Shown here: one piece after another, positions 8,433 to 17,461 of the stretch
Position numbering within the stretch: position 1 is the stretch's first letter
Layout of the letters: every line of letters starts with the position of its first letter
Assembly (NCBI GenBank): GCA_002842095.1
Contig: PHCB01000002.1
Span: forward strand, 1-64,000
Direction of reading: 5' to 3'
Length of the DNA: 64,000 nt
Source of the DNA: a candidate division BRC1 bacterium HGW-BRC1-1
GTDB taxonomy: Bacteria; Sumerlaeota; Sumerlaeia; Sumerlaeales; Sumerlaeaceae
Notes under the pieces: generated by a model
The model's input: the letters and a program-made list of their open reading frames with translations, nothing else
Told to the model about the DNA's origin: nothing
Database searches by the model: none
Position numbers and translations under genes: made by a program

Positions 8433-9323
8433 TCAGCTTCGCGCGATAGCAGCGGAGAGATAGCCTACCACGTAGTCTTCGCTGCGGGGGGATACTTCGT
8501 GGCTGGTGGTTACGGCGAGGATTTCGGGGTGGTGGTGGGTGAGGGCGGCGGCGGTGTTCAGGGTTATCAGGATGGGTCCGGCGCCGCAGGCTTGGGCTTC
8601 GCCGGATTCGAGCGCGGTTGCCACCTCGACGGGGTTGCCGGTGGCCACGGCTTGGGCGGTGCGGCGGCTTACTTCCATGGCCAGCGCGGCTCCGGGGCCG
8701 TGGTAGAGGTCGGTGCTGGCTACGATCAGTGTGTCGGCGGGGGCCGCGCCGTCGCTTTGCAGGGCGCGCAGCAGGCCGTCGGCCAGGCGGCGGCAGTTCT
8801 CGGGGCGGTAATCATGGATGAGCGCGGTGACCAGCTTGAACCCGGGGGCGAGCACGTGCTGGAGGAACGGGATCTGCATTTCCACGCTGTGTTCCTGCTC
8901 CTCGGCGCGGGGCACGGAGGCCCATCCGGTGTTGGTGGCGAGCAGGGTCCGGCAGAATTCGTGGTCAACGGGGCAGAGGCCGAGGGGCGTTTCGTAGGCA
9001 TCGGCGGTCAGCAGCGCGGCACCGGGGAAGCGTTCGTAATGGCTGGGTCCGAGGACGACGACGCGTTTAAACGCCGCGCCGCGCACCAGCGCATAGGCCC
9101 GGGCTGCGGTGGGGCCACTGTAGGAGTAGCCCGCGTGAGGCACAATAATGGCCAGCGGAAGGGCGGCGATGTCGGGTGTGACGTCGCCCAGCATCTGGTC
9201 GAGCTTCGCGCGCAGTTGCACGGGGTTGGTCGGGTAAAACCCACGGGGACCGGCCACCATGCGGCGCACGCCGGGCACGTGGTTCGAGTTGATGGAAGCG
9301 GGGTCGGTCATTTCCCCGACCAC
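8433..9323 (-). CDS. amrB: MEMO1-family protein (AmmeMemoRadiSam system protein B)
   Basis: The 296-residue product shows the MEMO hallmarks: an IIVPHAGYSYSG segment, VVVLGPSHY, an EHSVEMQIPFLQ segment, then STDLYHG and CGAGP. The conserved His, Asp and Cys residues match the metallo-dioxygenase-like (LigB-related) fold. In many bacteria this gene accompanies an AMMECR1-like gene and a radical SAM gene; neither is adjacent here. It lies 37 nt downstream of nuoH on the same strand. The start may be the GTG at 9323 or the ATG at 9311. The reaction in bacteria is not established. Confidence 0.85.
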   Translation of the reverse strand: MVGEMTDPASINSNHVPGVRRMVAGPRGFYPTNPVQLRAKLDQMLGDVTPDIAALPLAIIVPHAGYSYSGPTAARAYALVRGAAFKRVVVLGPSHYERFPGAALLTADAYETPLGLCPVDHEFCRTLLATNTGWASVPRAEEQEHSVEMQIPFLQHVLAPGFKLVTALIHDYRPENCRRLADGLLRALQSDGAAPADTLIVASTDLYHGPGAALAMEVSRRTAQAVATGNPVEVATALESGEAQACGAGPILITLNTAAALTHHHPEILAVTTSHEVSPRSEDYVVGYLSAAIARS

Positions 9324-9360
9324 TTAACGCAAACCGGTACGCCGAGGCAACCGTGAAAGG

Positions 9361-10578
9361 CTAAGCGGTTTGGCCCGCCGGTTGGGTTGCTCTGACTTTT
9401 TCAATGCGACGGCCGGTGATGGTGATTCCCGTTACGATGGCCGCGAAGACGATCCACATGATCCAGGCCGGCACGCCCACCACTTGCAGGGTTGCGCCTA
9501 TCAGGCAGACCAGCGCCATGGGCAGCAGCACCTTCAGGCAGATGTACATCACCTGATCGATGCGCACCCGGGGGATGGTCCAGCGGACCCAGATCATCAC
9601 AAACAACAGCGCGGCCACCTTCACGAACAATTGCCCCGCGCCCAGCCACGGGCTGGTGTCGGCGCGGAAGGGGAAGTTCCATCCGCCCAGAAAGACGATG
9701 GCCCCGATGGCGCTCAGCACCACCATGGAGGTGTACTCGGCCAGGAAAAAGTAGGCGAACCGCATGCCGCTATATTCCGTGTGGAAGCCCGAGACCAGCT
9801 CGCTTTCCGCCTCGGGCAGATCGAACGGCGCGCGCTTGGCGCTGGCCAGGGCCGAGATGTAGAACAGGAAGAACGCGACCAGCGCCCAGGGCGACTGTAT
9901 GACAAAGGGGATGTATAGCTGCTGGTTGGCGATCTCGCTCATGTTCAGGCTGCCCGCCAGCGCCACGACCACCAGCACCGACAGGCTGAGGGGGATTTCG
10001 TAGCTCATCATCTGGGCACCCACGCGCATGCCGCCGTACAGCGACCACTTGCTGCTGGTGGCCCATCCGGCGGCCAGCACGCCGATGACTTCGAGACTGG
10101 CGAAGGCGAGGATGTAAAACAGCCCGAGGCTCATGTTGGCCACCACCACGTTGGGCGCAAAGGGAATGGCCGCGAAGGGCGTGAGAGCGCCCACAAAAAC
10201 CAGCACGGGGGCGAAGGAATAGAGAAACCGGTGGGAGGCATCGGGCACGAGATCCTCTTTGAAGAGGAGCTTGATGGCATCGGCGATGGACTGAAGGATG
10301 CCGTGCCAGCCGGTGCGCATGGGGCCGAGGCGGCTCTGGATGTGACCGGAAATTTTGCGTTCGAGATAAATGAGCACCATGGCCGACACGGCGATGAAAC
10401 CAAGCACGGCGGCACAGGCGGCCAGCATGGCCAGCGGAAAGATGACCCAGTCGGGCAGGTGCGCGCCGGGCCACGGGCCCATGGGCTGGGTGAGGGCCTG
10501 CTGGGTGGTGGCGATGAGATCGCCAAAGGGGTTGGGAGGGGCGGCAAAGGCCGCAGTGGCTGTTGTCATTTCGGGCAT
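9361..10578 (-). CDS. nuoH: NADH-quinone oxidoreductase subunit H
   Basis: This membrane subunit of complex I carries part of the quinone site next to the peripheral arm. The product has about 406 residues and eight or nine helices. Diagnostic stretches are LIYLERKISGHIQSRLGPMR, the ADAIKLLFKEDLVP loop, and PFDLPEAESELVSGFHTEYSGMRFA, all typical of NuoH and its Frh/Ech relatives. It stands alone here, without nuoG or nuoI, between a MEMO gene and a P-II gene. The rest of complex I must be elsewhere if it is present. The start is placed at the ATG at 10578; 10569 is equally possible. Confidence 0.92.
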   Translation of the reverse strand: MPEMTTATAAFAAPPNPFGDLIATTQQALTQPMGPWPGAHLPDWVIFPLAMLAACAAVLGFIAVSAMVLIYLERKISGHIQSRLGPMRTGWHGILQSIADAIKLLFKEDLVPDASHRFLYSFAPVLVFVGALTPFAAIPFAPNVVVANMSLGLFYILAFASLEVIGVLAAGWATSSKWSLYGGMRVGAQMMSYEIPLSLSVLVVVALAGSLNMSEIANQQLYIPFVIQSPWALVAFFLFYISALASAKRAPFDLPEAESELVSGFHTEYSGMRFAYFFLAEYTSMVVLSAIGAIVFLGGWNFPFRADTSPWLGAGQLFVKVAALLFVMIWVRWTIPRVRIDQVMYICLKVLLPMALVCLIGATLQVVGVPAWIMWIVFAAIVTGITITGRRIEKVRATQPAGQTA

Positions 10579-10687
10579 TTTAATGTTCCGAAAGCGACTT
10601 GAACAGCCCACGAAAGGCGATTGCAACAGGGGAAACGATTATTTGGCGCGGGAAATTTGCGATGCGAGGAGGAAGGCCGCGCGGCGG

Positions 10688-11026
10688 CTACAGCGCGTCG
10701 GGGCCTTCCTCGCCGGTGCGGATGCGGATGGCGTTGTGAACGTCCATGAGGAAAATCTTGCCGTCGCCGATGTGGCCCGTGCGCGCGTTCTCCAGCACGG
10801 CCTTCACGGCGGCGTCCACCATGGGTTCGTCCAGCACCACTTCGATCTCGATCTTCGGCAGGAAGAAGATGTTGTACTCAAGGCCCCGGTAGATTTCCTT
10901 GTGGCCGCGCTGGCGTCCGTAGCCCTTCACCTCCGTGATGGTCATGCCCTTGATGCCAACATCGTTCAGGGCGTCCTTCACCTCTTCGAGGCGGTGGGGC
11001 TGGATGATACATTTGAGAAGCTTCAT
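10688..11026 (-). CDS. glnB: P-II nitrogen regulatory protein
   Basis: The 112-residue product is the standard P-II length and aligns end to end with GlnB/GlnK. Tyr51 of the T-loop (YRGLEY) is present, so uridylylation is possible. The ATP-binding GKIGDGKIF-like block (here GHIGDGKIF) and the C-terminal RIRTGEEG are intact. A ribosome site (AGGAAAG) precedes the ATG. It lies 48 nt downstream of amtB, the reverse of the usual glnK-amtB order but the same functional pairing: P-II binds AmtB to block ammonium uptake when nitrogen is plentiful. It may be a GlnK rather than a GlnB. Confidence 0.95.
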   Translation of the reverse strand: MKLLKCIIQPHRLEEVKDALNDVGIKGMTITEVKGYGRQRGHKEIYRGLEYNIFFLPKIEIEVVLDEPMVDAAVKAVLENARTGHIGDGKIFLMDVHNAIRIRTGEEGPDAL

Positions 11027-11074
11027 CGTGTGCTTTCCTGTCGTGTGTGTGTTGCGCTCATGCTATATTCGTGT

Positions 11075-12484
11075 TCAGCTCGAGTAAGCGGCTTCGCCAT
11101 GTTGTGTGAGGTCAAGGCCCATCTCTTCGTCGTCGTGCGCGACTCGGAGGCCCATGGTCAGGTCGAGGACCTTCAGAATCACCCAAGATACAACGAGTGT
11201 GTATACCAGCGTCACTATCACGGCTAAAAACTGTACGATCAGCAAACGGAACCCGCCGTGAATCAGCCCCTCGTTGCCCGCAATGGCAGGGTTGAGGTAG
11301 GCGGATGCAAAAACGCCGGTAAGCAGCGCGCCCAGTGTGCCGCCCACGCCGTGAACTCCGAAAGCGTCGAGCGCATCGTCGATTCCCCGCCGCGCACGCC
11401 ACGTGACGACATAAGCGCACAGAACCCCTGCGGCCACGCCAATGGCGAAACCACTCAGCGGACCCACAAAACCCGATGCCGGCGTAACGGCCACCAAGCC
11501 CGCCACGGCGCCCGATCCCGCGCCGAGCAGCGTGGGCCGATCCTTGAGCAGCCAGTCATAACAGGTCCATGACAACGCACCGCCCGCAGCAGCGCAATGG
11601 GTGGCAAGAAATGCCACGACCGCAAGCTGCCCCGATCCGATGGCGCTGCCTCCGTTAAAGCCGAACCAACCCATCCACAAAAGCCCCACGCCCAATAGGG
11701 TAAGCACGAGATTGTGAGGGATAAACGCCTGGCGCGGAAAGCCACGGCGAGGACCCACCATGATGGCGGCCGCCAACGCAGTGAAGCCGGAGGTCATGTG
11801 CACCACCGTGCCTCCGGCGAAGTCCAGCGAGCCAATCTTACGCAGCCAACCGTTCTCGCTCCAAACCCAGTGCGCCACCGGACAGTAGACCAGCGTGGCC
11901 CAGAGGACGACGAAAACGAGGTAGGTCTTGAATTTCATCCGCTCGGCGAATGCCCCGGAAATGAGTGCCGGAGTAATAATGGCAAACATGCACTGGTACA
12001 GCATAAACAGTCGATGCGGCACCGTCGGGCAATACACTGCGTGGGGCGCCATGCCCACGTTGCGCACGCCAGCCCAGTCGAGCGAGCCGATCAGGCCGTA
12101 GCCGCCTATCGACAGGATGGAGGGCGAAAACGCGAGGGAATAGCCATAGAGCAACCAAATCAGCGTTATCACGCCCAACGCGATGAAGCTCTGCATGATA
12201 ATGGAGAGCACATTTTTCGAGCGAACGAGTCCGCCATAGAAAAGGGCCAATGCGGGTGTCATCAGCATGACCAAAGCCGTGCTGATGAGCATCCAGGCGG
12301 TGTCGCCCGTGTCAATTGCGTCGGCGCCGAGGTGCTGGTCGGCATGACCGGCTGCGCTGCAGCCAGTGAGAGCGAGGATGGCGAAGGATGCGAAGGCTCC
12401 GCGCAAGAGTTGGACGCGTCGGAGTCGCTGCCATAGAAAAGCTGCCGGGTGCTGACCAAGGCATCGATCTTTCAGATTATTCAT
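11075..12484 (-). CDS. amtB: Ammonium transporter
   Basis: This is the Amt/Mep/Rh family channel for ammonium. The product has about 469 residues from the ATG at 12484, chosen because AAGGAG lies 9 nt upstream. Eleven or so helices are expected. Family signatures seen are TPALALFYGGLVRSKN, the GGTVVHMTSGFTAL segment with the pore His, and DDALDAFGVHGVGG with the second pore His. The N-terminal extension contains a signal-peptide-like helix ending in LTGC, which resembles a lipobox. E. coli AmtB also has a cleaved signal, but a Cys at this position is unusual. It is followed by the P-II gene, with which it should be co-regulated. Confidence 0.93.
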   Translation of the reverse strand: MNNLKDRCLGQHPAAFLWQRLRRVQLLRGAFASFAILALTGCSAAGHADQHLGADAIDTGDTAWMLISTALVMLMTPALALFYGGLVRSKNVLSIIMQSFIALGVITLIWLLYGYSLAFSPSILSIGGYGLIGSLDWAGVRNVGMAPHAVYCPTVPHRLFMLYQCMFAIITPALISGAFAERMKFKTYLVFVVLWATLVYCPVAHWVWSENGWLRKIGSLDFAGGTVVHMTSGFTALAAAIMVGPRRGFPRQAFIPHNLVLTLLGVGLLWMGWFGFNGGSAIGSGQLAVVAFLATHCAAAGGALSWTCYDWLLKDRPTLLGAGSGAVAGLVAVTPASGFVGPLSGFAIGVAAGVLCAYVVTWRARRGIDDALDAFGVHGVGGTLGALLTGVFASAYLNPAIAGNEGLIHGGFRLLIVQFLAVIVTLVYTLVVSWVILKVLDLTMGLRVAHDDEEMGLDLTQHGEAAYSS

Positions 12485-12818
12485 TCGCATAAACTCCTTC
12501 AGGCCCATCTCGCCCGCTGTGATGGCTTTGCTTTGAGGAGCAATAGGTGGTGCGGCGGAGGTGCTCATTACAAGAAGAATGTGCGCCATGAATTAAAAAT
12601 ATTAGCGTTCCTTCTTCGGTTTTATGGTTCTTTTTGATCTGTTGTTGATTTCGTGTCGATCCGATATTTGAAGGGAAAGATGGAAAAGTCGGATTTCTGA
12701 GGCGGAGGGCCGATTGCTTTGTCCAATCACGTGTGTTACGAATCACGATTTCCCTTGGCGGCACTCCTCTTTGACCCAGCGGATGAAGCCGCCGCACTTA
12801 ACATGACGAGGTGATGCG
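12485..12818. promoter_or_regulatory. Divergent intergenic region between amtB and the hydrolase-MsrA gene
   Basis: This 334-nt AT-richer gap must hold the promoters of both divergent genes. The amtB ribosome site is CTCCTT (reverse strand) at 12494-12499. I looked for a sigma-54 -24/-12 pair, which would suit nitrogen control, and for NtrC-like dyads, and saw none that I trust. Confidence 0.4.
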
Positions 12819-14399
12819 ATGCGGTTTGGTTGGCTGGTGGCAGGTATGTTGTGCGGGGCGCTCGTCGAGCCCGGGATGGGTGCGCCGCTGGCGGCGCCGC
12901 TAACGCTGGACGTGAACACGCCGCTGGAGGCGGGGATCATCGTGACCAGCGCCACCAAAGATTTCGCGCCCGGTCTGTTGGGCAAGCTGGAGCAGATCGT
13001 TGCCGGGCACGAGGGCCGCATGGGCCTGAGTGTCGTGAACGAAGACACCGGCGAGACCTTCGAGGTGAATGCCGATGCGGAATTTGTGACGGCCAGCACC
13101 ATCAAGCTGGGCGTGCTGGGCACGGCGTTTGACCTGCTCACTTCCCCGTCCGCGACCACGTTCAAGAGCTACTATTCCACCATGGTTTACGACGGATCGA
13201 CCAGCGCCGCAGGGGCGGGGTTTATCCAGAATTACAAGCTGGGCACGCGGATTGAACTGAAGGAACTGGTTCATTTCATGATCACCGCCAGCGATAACAC
13301 GGGTACCAACATGCTGACCAAATGGGTCGGCGGGCCGCAGGCGGTCAACGCGTGGCTGGCATCGAAGGGACTGGCGCGCACCCGCATGAACGCCACCATC
13401 GGAGGCGGGCAGGTGGCCGACCAGGCGCTGCGCGAGAAGTGGGGGCTGGGCGTAACGACCCCCGCAGAAATGCGACGGCTGATGCAAATGTACGCCGAGG
13501 GGAAGGCGGTCGACTCGACCACCGCTTCCGAGGAAATCCTGCGCGTGCTGGGTCACCAGTATTTCGACGACGACATTGCAAGCCAGGTGCCGCCCACGAT
13601 GTGGGTGGGCAGCAAAAGCGGCGCAGTGAACGCGTCGCGCAGCGACGTGGCCATCATGTCAACACCGGGTGGGCTGATCGTGATGGCGGTTTATACCGAC
13701 AACAATCGCGACCAACGCTGGGAGGATGACAACGCCGGCGAGGTCTCGATCCGTCGCGTGGCGAAGGAGGTCTTCGACCACTTCAACCCGGATACCAAAC
13801 CCGGAAAAGCGCAGAAGAAAACTTCGGCAGTTACATCCCCCGCAGCTCCCCGCGAGGCGCTGGGTGGGGGAGAAGCCGCTGCCGGTGCAGCAACCGATTC
13901 AACAACGACAACCACCAAAGGAGAAGTGCGCATGGAAACAGCAACGTTTGGCATGGGATGCTTTTGGGGGCCCGATGAATTGTTCCGCAAGACGCCCGGC
14001 GTGATGGAAACGGAAGTGGGTTATGCGGGCGGCGCCAAGACCAACCCCACCTATAGCGATGTATGCAACGGGAACACCGGCCACGCTGAAGTGGTTCAGG
14101 TGAAATTCGACCCGGAGAAGATCAGCTACGCGAAGTTGCTTGAGATTTTCTGGAAGTCCCACAACCCGACGACCCTCAACCGGCAAGGCCCGGACGTGGG
14201 CAGCCAGTACCGCTCGGTCATTTTCTTCCACTCGCCCGAACAAGAGAAGGCCGCCAAAGAAAGCGTGAAGCAGGCCTCGCTGATCGGTGGCTGGAAGAAC
14301 CCCGTTGTGACGCAGATTCTCCCCGCCCAGGAATTCTGGAAGGCCGAGGACTACCACCAGAAATATCTGATGAAACGCGGGCAGGACGTCTGCCACTAA
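12819..14399 (+). CDS. msrA: Exported serine hydrolase (class A beta-lactamase fold) fused to peptide methionine sulfoxide reductase A
   Basis: One 526-codon frame encodes two enzymes. Residues 1-21 are a signal peptide. Residues ~50-330 are a class A beta-lactamase/DD-peptidase-like domain with STIK (Ser93, Lys96), SDN (158-160) and KSG (266-268). The omega-loop E-x-x-L-N that supplies Glu166 in true class A enzymes is not visible, so hydrolysis of beta-lactams is doubtful. A linker rich in Ala, Gly and Thr (~335-370) leads to MsrA (372-526) with GCFWG (catalytic Cys381), DVGSQYRS and the C-terminal EDYHQKY. A strong internal ribosome site (AAAGGAG, 13917-13923) lies 8 nt before the in-frame ATG at 13932, so a cytosolic MsrA could also be made separately. 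The gene symbol refers to the second domain only. Confidence 0.88.
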   Translation: MRFGWLVAGMLCGALVEPGMGAPLAAPLTLDVNTPLEAGIIVTSATKDFAPGLLGKLEQIVAGHEGRMGLSVVNEDTGETFEVNADAEFVTASTIKLGVLGTAFDLLTSPSATTFKSYYSTMVYDGSTSAAGAGFIQNYKLGTRIELKELVHFMITASDNTGTNMLTKWVGGPQAVNAWLASKGLARTRMNATIGGGQVADQALREKWGLGVTTPAEMRRLMQMYAEGKAVDSTTASEEILRVLGHQYFDDDIASQVPPTMWVGSKSGAVNASRSDVAIMSTPGGLIVMAVYTDNNRDQRWEDDNAGEVSIRRVAKEVFDHFNPDTKPGKAQKKTSAVTSPAAPREALGGGEAAAGAATDSTTTTTKGEVRMETATFGMGCFWGPDELFRKTPGVMETEVGYAGGAKTNPTYSDVCNGNTGHAEVVQVKFDPEKISYAKLLEIFWKSHNPTTLNRQGPDVGSQYRSVIFFHSPEQEKAAKESVKQASLIGGWKNPVVTQILPAQEFWKAEDYHQKYLMKRGQDVCH

Positions 14400-14516
14400 T
14401 CCGTCAGCCTTAAACTTGAAACAAGAGCGTTCTGGCTTAAGTTCGTGAAGGAGTAACCCGGTGAGCGCTTAGCATGATGGGAATGGGAAGCGCGCGTCTA
14501 AGGCTGATTCGGCAAG

Positions 14517-14593
14517 GCGCAAGCATGGCTTGCGCAGTCCAAAGCCAACTCGAGGGTGTGCAATCTTTGGGAGTGCGGCAGCCATGCTGCCGC
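14517..14593 (+). repeat. REP-like paired palindromes, copy 2
   Basis: The same two 19-nt palindromes as at 657-730 occur here at 14517-14535 and 14575-14593, with a 39-nt spacer. The flanks AAG before the first and GCAGTCCA after it are also shared. The spacer sequences differ, so the palindromes are the conserved part. Confidence 0.8.
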
Positions 14594-14653
14594 TTTTGAA
14601 GCCATGAGGCGGCGGGGCGTGTACGCGCGGCACCATCTCAAACACTCCACCCC

Positions 14654-14718
14654 CCTATGGCGCAGCAACCGCGGGTGCGGCGGGTTGGGAAATGTATTAG
14701 CGCGGGCCGCGTTCTTGA
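14654..14718 (+). pseudogene. Remnant of the 3' end of a GWEMY-family secreted-protein gene
   Basis: These ~65 nt nearly match the last ~15 codons and following ~18 nt of the intact gene ending at 17361. They include GCGGGTTGGGAAATGTATTA (with TAG in place of TAA) and the downstream GCGGGCCGCGTT. In frame it reads PYGAATAGAAGWEMY-stop. The rest of the gene is absent. It lies just upstream of the intact family member, so it is probably a relic of a tandem duplication or of recombination between 3' ends. Confidence 0.75.
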
Positions 14719-14761
14719 ACGCTGGTTGAAGGACTACCGAGGTCTCTCATAATCTCCCATT

Positions 14762-14830
14762 CCAGTATTCTGGAAGCTAAAGGACCAGCACCAGAAATAC
14801 CTCAAGATATGCGAATAGCATGTCTGCCGC
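14762..14830 (+). pseudogene. Decayed msrA 3'-end remnant
   Basis: In one frame these bases read PVFWKLKDQHQKYLKICE, stop, then HVC. The end of the intact MsrA at 14330-14399 reads FWKAEDYHQKYLMKRGQDVCH. The similarity is clear in both protein and DNA, with an in-frame stop and missing codons. It shows that a second copy of the msrA tail once followed a GWEMY-family tail here. Confidence 0.6.
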
Positions 14831-15009
14831 CCATAGTCAGTTTCTCTTGCAAATGGGATTTCATTGGATTGCGATTAGATTCGATGATGGCGATGCGAAA
14901 AGTTTTCACGCTTTGCTCGTGTCTCATCCCACTAACTTGCAGTTTTTTTACGACTGCCCGTTTGCACGCATGGACGATGCAGTGAGGGAATTGCACAAAG
15001 GATTCCGCA

Positions 15010-17361
15010 ATGAGTCGACATCTTAATGCCATTTTCTTCGGATTGATTCTTTTACTTTGTTCGGCTTCCCCCGGCGGAGCCGCCACCACGGAAGTCCTTA
15101 TCGACGGCTTCGAGGACACCAATTACAACGTCGTAAACGCTGTACCTGGTGATTCTGTCACGCTGCAAAAGCTCTCTGCGCTCAGCCAAGGCACTTCCTC
15201 CCTTCGGTTGCGCTATAGCTATCAACCGGGTGCAGCTTGGACCAAGAGCGTATCCATCGAGAAAGTACTGTCTTCGCCGGTAGATATCTCAGGAGTGGGG
15301 AAGGTGATTCGGTTCGATGTGAGTAATTTCTGGTTCGTGAATACCGAAGTTCTGCAGCGTGATGAGCCTTTGACGCTTAATCTCGTGCTTATTGACACGG
15401 CTGGTAATGAATCGCGTGTTGTCATTCCAGAGGTTTTCAAGTGGGGGTCAATAATTAAAACTTTCGCTTTCTCAACTGGTGAGTTTACGAAGTCCCAATT
15501 GGCTACCGGTGGTCGCGCGTTTAATCTGAAGGAAATTGAGCGGGTGGCATTTCGCATTCAGAACCACAGCGACATATCAGCCCCGGGAGTGGTCAATCCG
15601 AGTTTTGATAATCTGTGTGTCGTGAGCAATCCGGATCTTTCCGAGACGAAAACCGCCGACAATTTTAACGCTTATTCTGATACCTCCGCGCTACAAAGCG
15701 TTTGGCAACCGGAAAGCCCCGCCACCAGTTTGGGCCTTGGGCCGGACGATTCCGGCGGAAGCGCTCTGCAGATGAGCGCGGATATTACCGGGCCTTCACT
15801 CACCTACTGGGTAGCTCGCAACCTGTCGGTCGAAATAGATTTGCGGAACATGACTCATATGCGCGTCCGGATGAAAGGGGATTCGCGCCTGGCTTCCTTC
15901 AACCCCTCGGCTAAGATTTTTCTCGAGGATGTATCCGGCAATCGTGCCCTGGCTTATATCGATAACTGGGGCGGAGTTGACCGCTGGAGTGACAACCATC
16001 TGCCTTTGCAGAACGATGGAATTGAACCGTTAGTAGGTGGGGGAGTGGGTGCGTTTGGCGGTGCCAGTTGCTGGCGTCAGGATTTGAATGATGCGGGTGG
16101 ACAGGCTGGAAATATTAATCTTCAGCGCGTCACAAGGATTGGCTTGGGTATCGGAACCCGGAATGCCGGGGCTTATCCCCTGACGGGAATCAACCTCGTC
16201 TTTGATGACGTGTTGTTTGGGTTCTCCCCGCATATGGAGACGCCCCAGAATCTAGCCCTTGCCCTGGAAACAGCCTCCGCCGGCGCCCCGATTCCGCTTG
16301 GATTTTCCTCCACGGATTTCGGTACAGATCGGTTTCTAAACCAAGGTCCCACCCGATTAAACGATGTGCCCGGAACATTGATCTACAGCAGTGATCCACA
16401 AAGACCTTTTTACGAGTGGGGTCTCTATTACACACCCGTCCCGGCTGGTGTTGTAAGAACTTATCTTCATCATGCGAGCCAGTTACAACAAGAGGCTAAA
16501 ATTGCAGCCACACTACGTAACCCCGGGGAAAATATAGCTCACATTAGTTTCCAGCGCCGATCGGTTCCGCCTGCGTCTGCAGACTATCTCTTGGTTGCGC
16601 GCGAAGGCGTACGTCGTTATTATGAAAATGTTTCGATGCCAGTTCCTCTTACACTGGCCCCCGGCGAGATTGCCTTGCTTGACCCCGAACTGGAAGATAG
16701 GGGTGCTTATGCTGGCCAGCTCTTGCACGCCATTCACGAATTCACGACAGATCAACCCCTCGAGTTCAAAAGCCAGATGGTCGAAAAGTCCGCTAATTCA
16801 TTAACTGTATATACGGTTTTTTATAATACTGATACTCAGCATCGAGAGGGTACCTTTGCCATGTTGGGACGCGAAAACCTCGTACCTCTGGTGTATGACA
16901 CCGCGAGTGGTATCGGTCGCGTGCGGATCGCGGATTGGGGCAGTGAAGTGGATCCCTTCTTTGAAGGGATGGATGCTACAACTGATAAGAATAGGCGCTT
17001 GTGGGGCAACTATGGGGGTACATACAAAGTTCGTTTGAATCTAACGGCGAGCGATGGGCGTTCCGTTGCCGTGGTTCAGGCTCCATCGCGTCACTCCAAG
17101 GGTTATGCAGCATATGTCCGCTGGGAAGCACCCGACACCGGTGGTGCAGGGGTTGAGCAATTTGCGCCGGCCACTGGCATGGTGGGACCTAGGCAAGGGG
17201 CTGTCGTTTGCAAATTGAGCCCGGGAAACAATCCGCTTACGCTTCGCATGGATACCATTCCCACCGCTCCAATTCCCGATGGGTCCTTGCCTGAACCAGT
17301 CGATTTCCTGCTGATTCCTTATGGCACAACCGCGGGCGTGGCGGGTTGGGAAATGTATTAA
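15010..17361 (+). CDS. Large secreted tandem beta-sandwich protein ending GWEMY
   Basis: The 783-residue intact protein has a signal peptide (about 1-24) and AAAGGA upstream of the ATG. It contains two related carbohydrate-binding-like beta-sandwich modules (about 30-205 and 210-405). Each begins with an F-[DE]-D/F-x-x-Y motif and contains an L-x-L-x-L-I-D-[TS]-[AG]-GN or F-L-E-D-x-SGNR strand. A middle region follows (about 410-600), then a C-terminal beta domain (about 600-770) that is also found alone at 36310-36858. It closes with VAGWEMY. The closest relative in the window is the deleted copy at 3584-5808. The function is unknown; surface glycan binding is a guess from the fold. It is followed by a SpoIID-like gene on the same strand. 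Confidence 0.8.
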   Translation: MSRHLNAIFFGLILLLCSASPGGAATTEVLIDGFEDTNYNVVNAVPGDSVTLQKLSALSQGTSSLRLRYSYQPGAAWTKSVSIEKVLSSPVDISGVGKVIRFDVSNFWFVNTEVLQRDEPLTLNLVLIDTAGNESRVVIPEVFKWGSIIKTFAFSTGEFTKSQLATGGRAFNLKEIERVAFRIQNHSDISAPGVVNPSFDNLCVVSNPDLSETKTADNFNAYSDTSALQSVWQPESPATSLGLGPDDSGGSALQMSADITGPSLTYWVARNLSVEIDLRNMTHMRVRMKGDSRLASFNPSAKIFLEDVSGNRALAYIDNWGGVDRWSDNHLPLQNDGIEPLVGGGVGAFGGASCWRQDLNDAGGQAGNINLQRVTRIGLGIGTRNAGAYPLTGINLVFDDVLFGFSPHMETPQNLALALETASAGAPIPLGFSSTDFGTDRFLNQGPTRLNDVPGTLIYSSDPQRPFYEWGLYYTPVPAGVVRTYLHHASQLQQEAKIAATLRNPGENIAHISFQRRSVPPASADYLLVAREGVRRYYENVSMPVPLTLAPGEIALLDPELEDRGAYAGQLLHAIHEFTTDQPLEFKSQMVEKSANSLTVYTVFYNTDTQHREGTFAMLGRENLVPLVYDTASGIGRVRIADWGSEVDPFFEGMDATTDKNRRLWGNYGGTYKVRLNLTASDGRSVAVVQAPSRHSKGYAAYVRWEAPDTGGAGVEQFAPATGMVGPRQGAVVCKLSPGNNPLTLRMDTIPTAPIPDGSLPEPVDFLLIPYGTTAGVAGWEMY

Positions 17362-17461
17362 CGCGGGCCGCGTTTTTGATGGTTAAATGCGGTTGCAGAT
17401 CGTGCAATCCATCTGCGTTAATCACGCTACCAATTCATTGCACGATAGGCGGAATTTTCTC

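Larger units (their letters stand above)
14400..15009. other. 610-nt intergenic region with repeat and gene remnants
   Basis: No intact gene. In order it holds a REP-like palindrome pair (14517-14593), a remnant of the 3' end of a GWEMY-family gene (14654-14718), a decayed msrA tail (14762-14830), and the leader of the gene at 15010, whose ribosome site AAAGGA lies near 14997-15002. Confidence 0.7.

Noticed and set aside
12485-12818. Sigma-54 promoter for amtB
   Set aside because: No TGGC-N8-TGC pair with correct spacing was found on the minus strand.
12819-13931. Beta-lactam resistance from the class A-like domain
   Set aside because: SxxK, SDN and KSG are present, but the omega-loop Glu motif is not seen, and the domain is fused to MsrA. 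A general serine-hydrolase call is safer.
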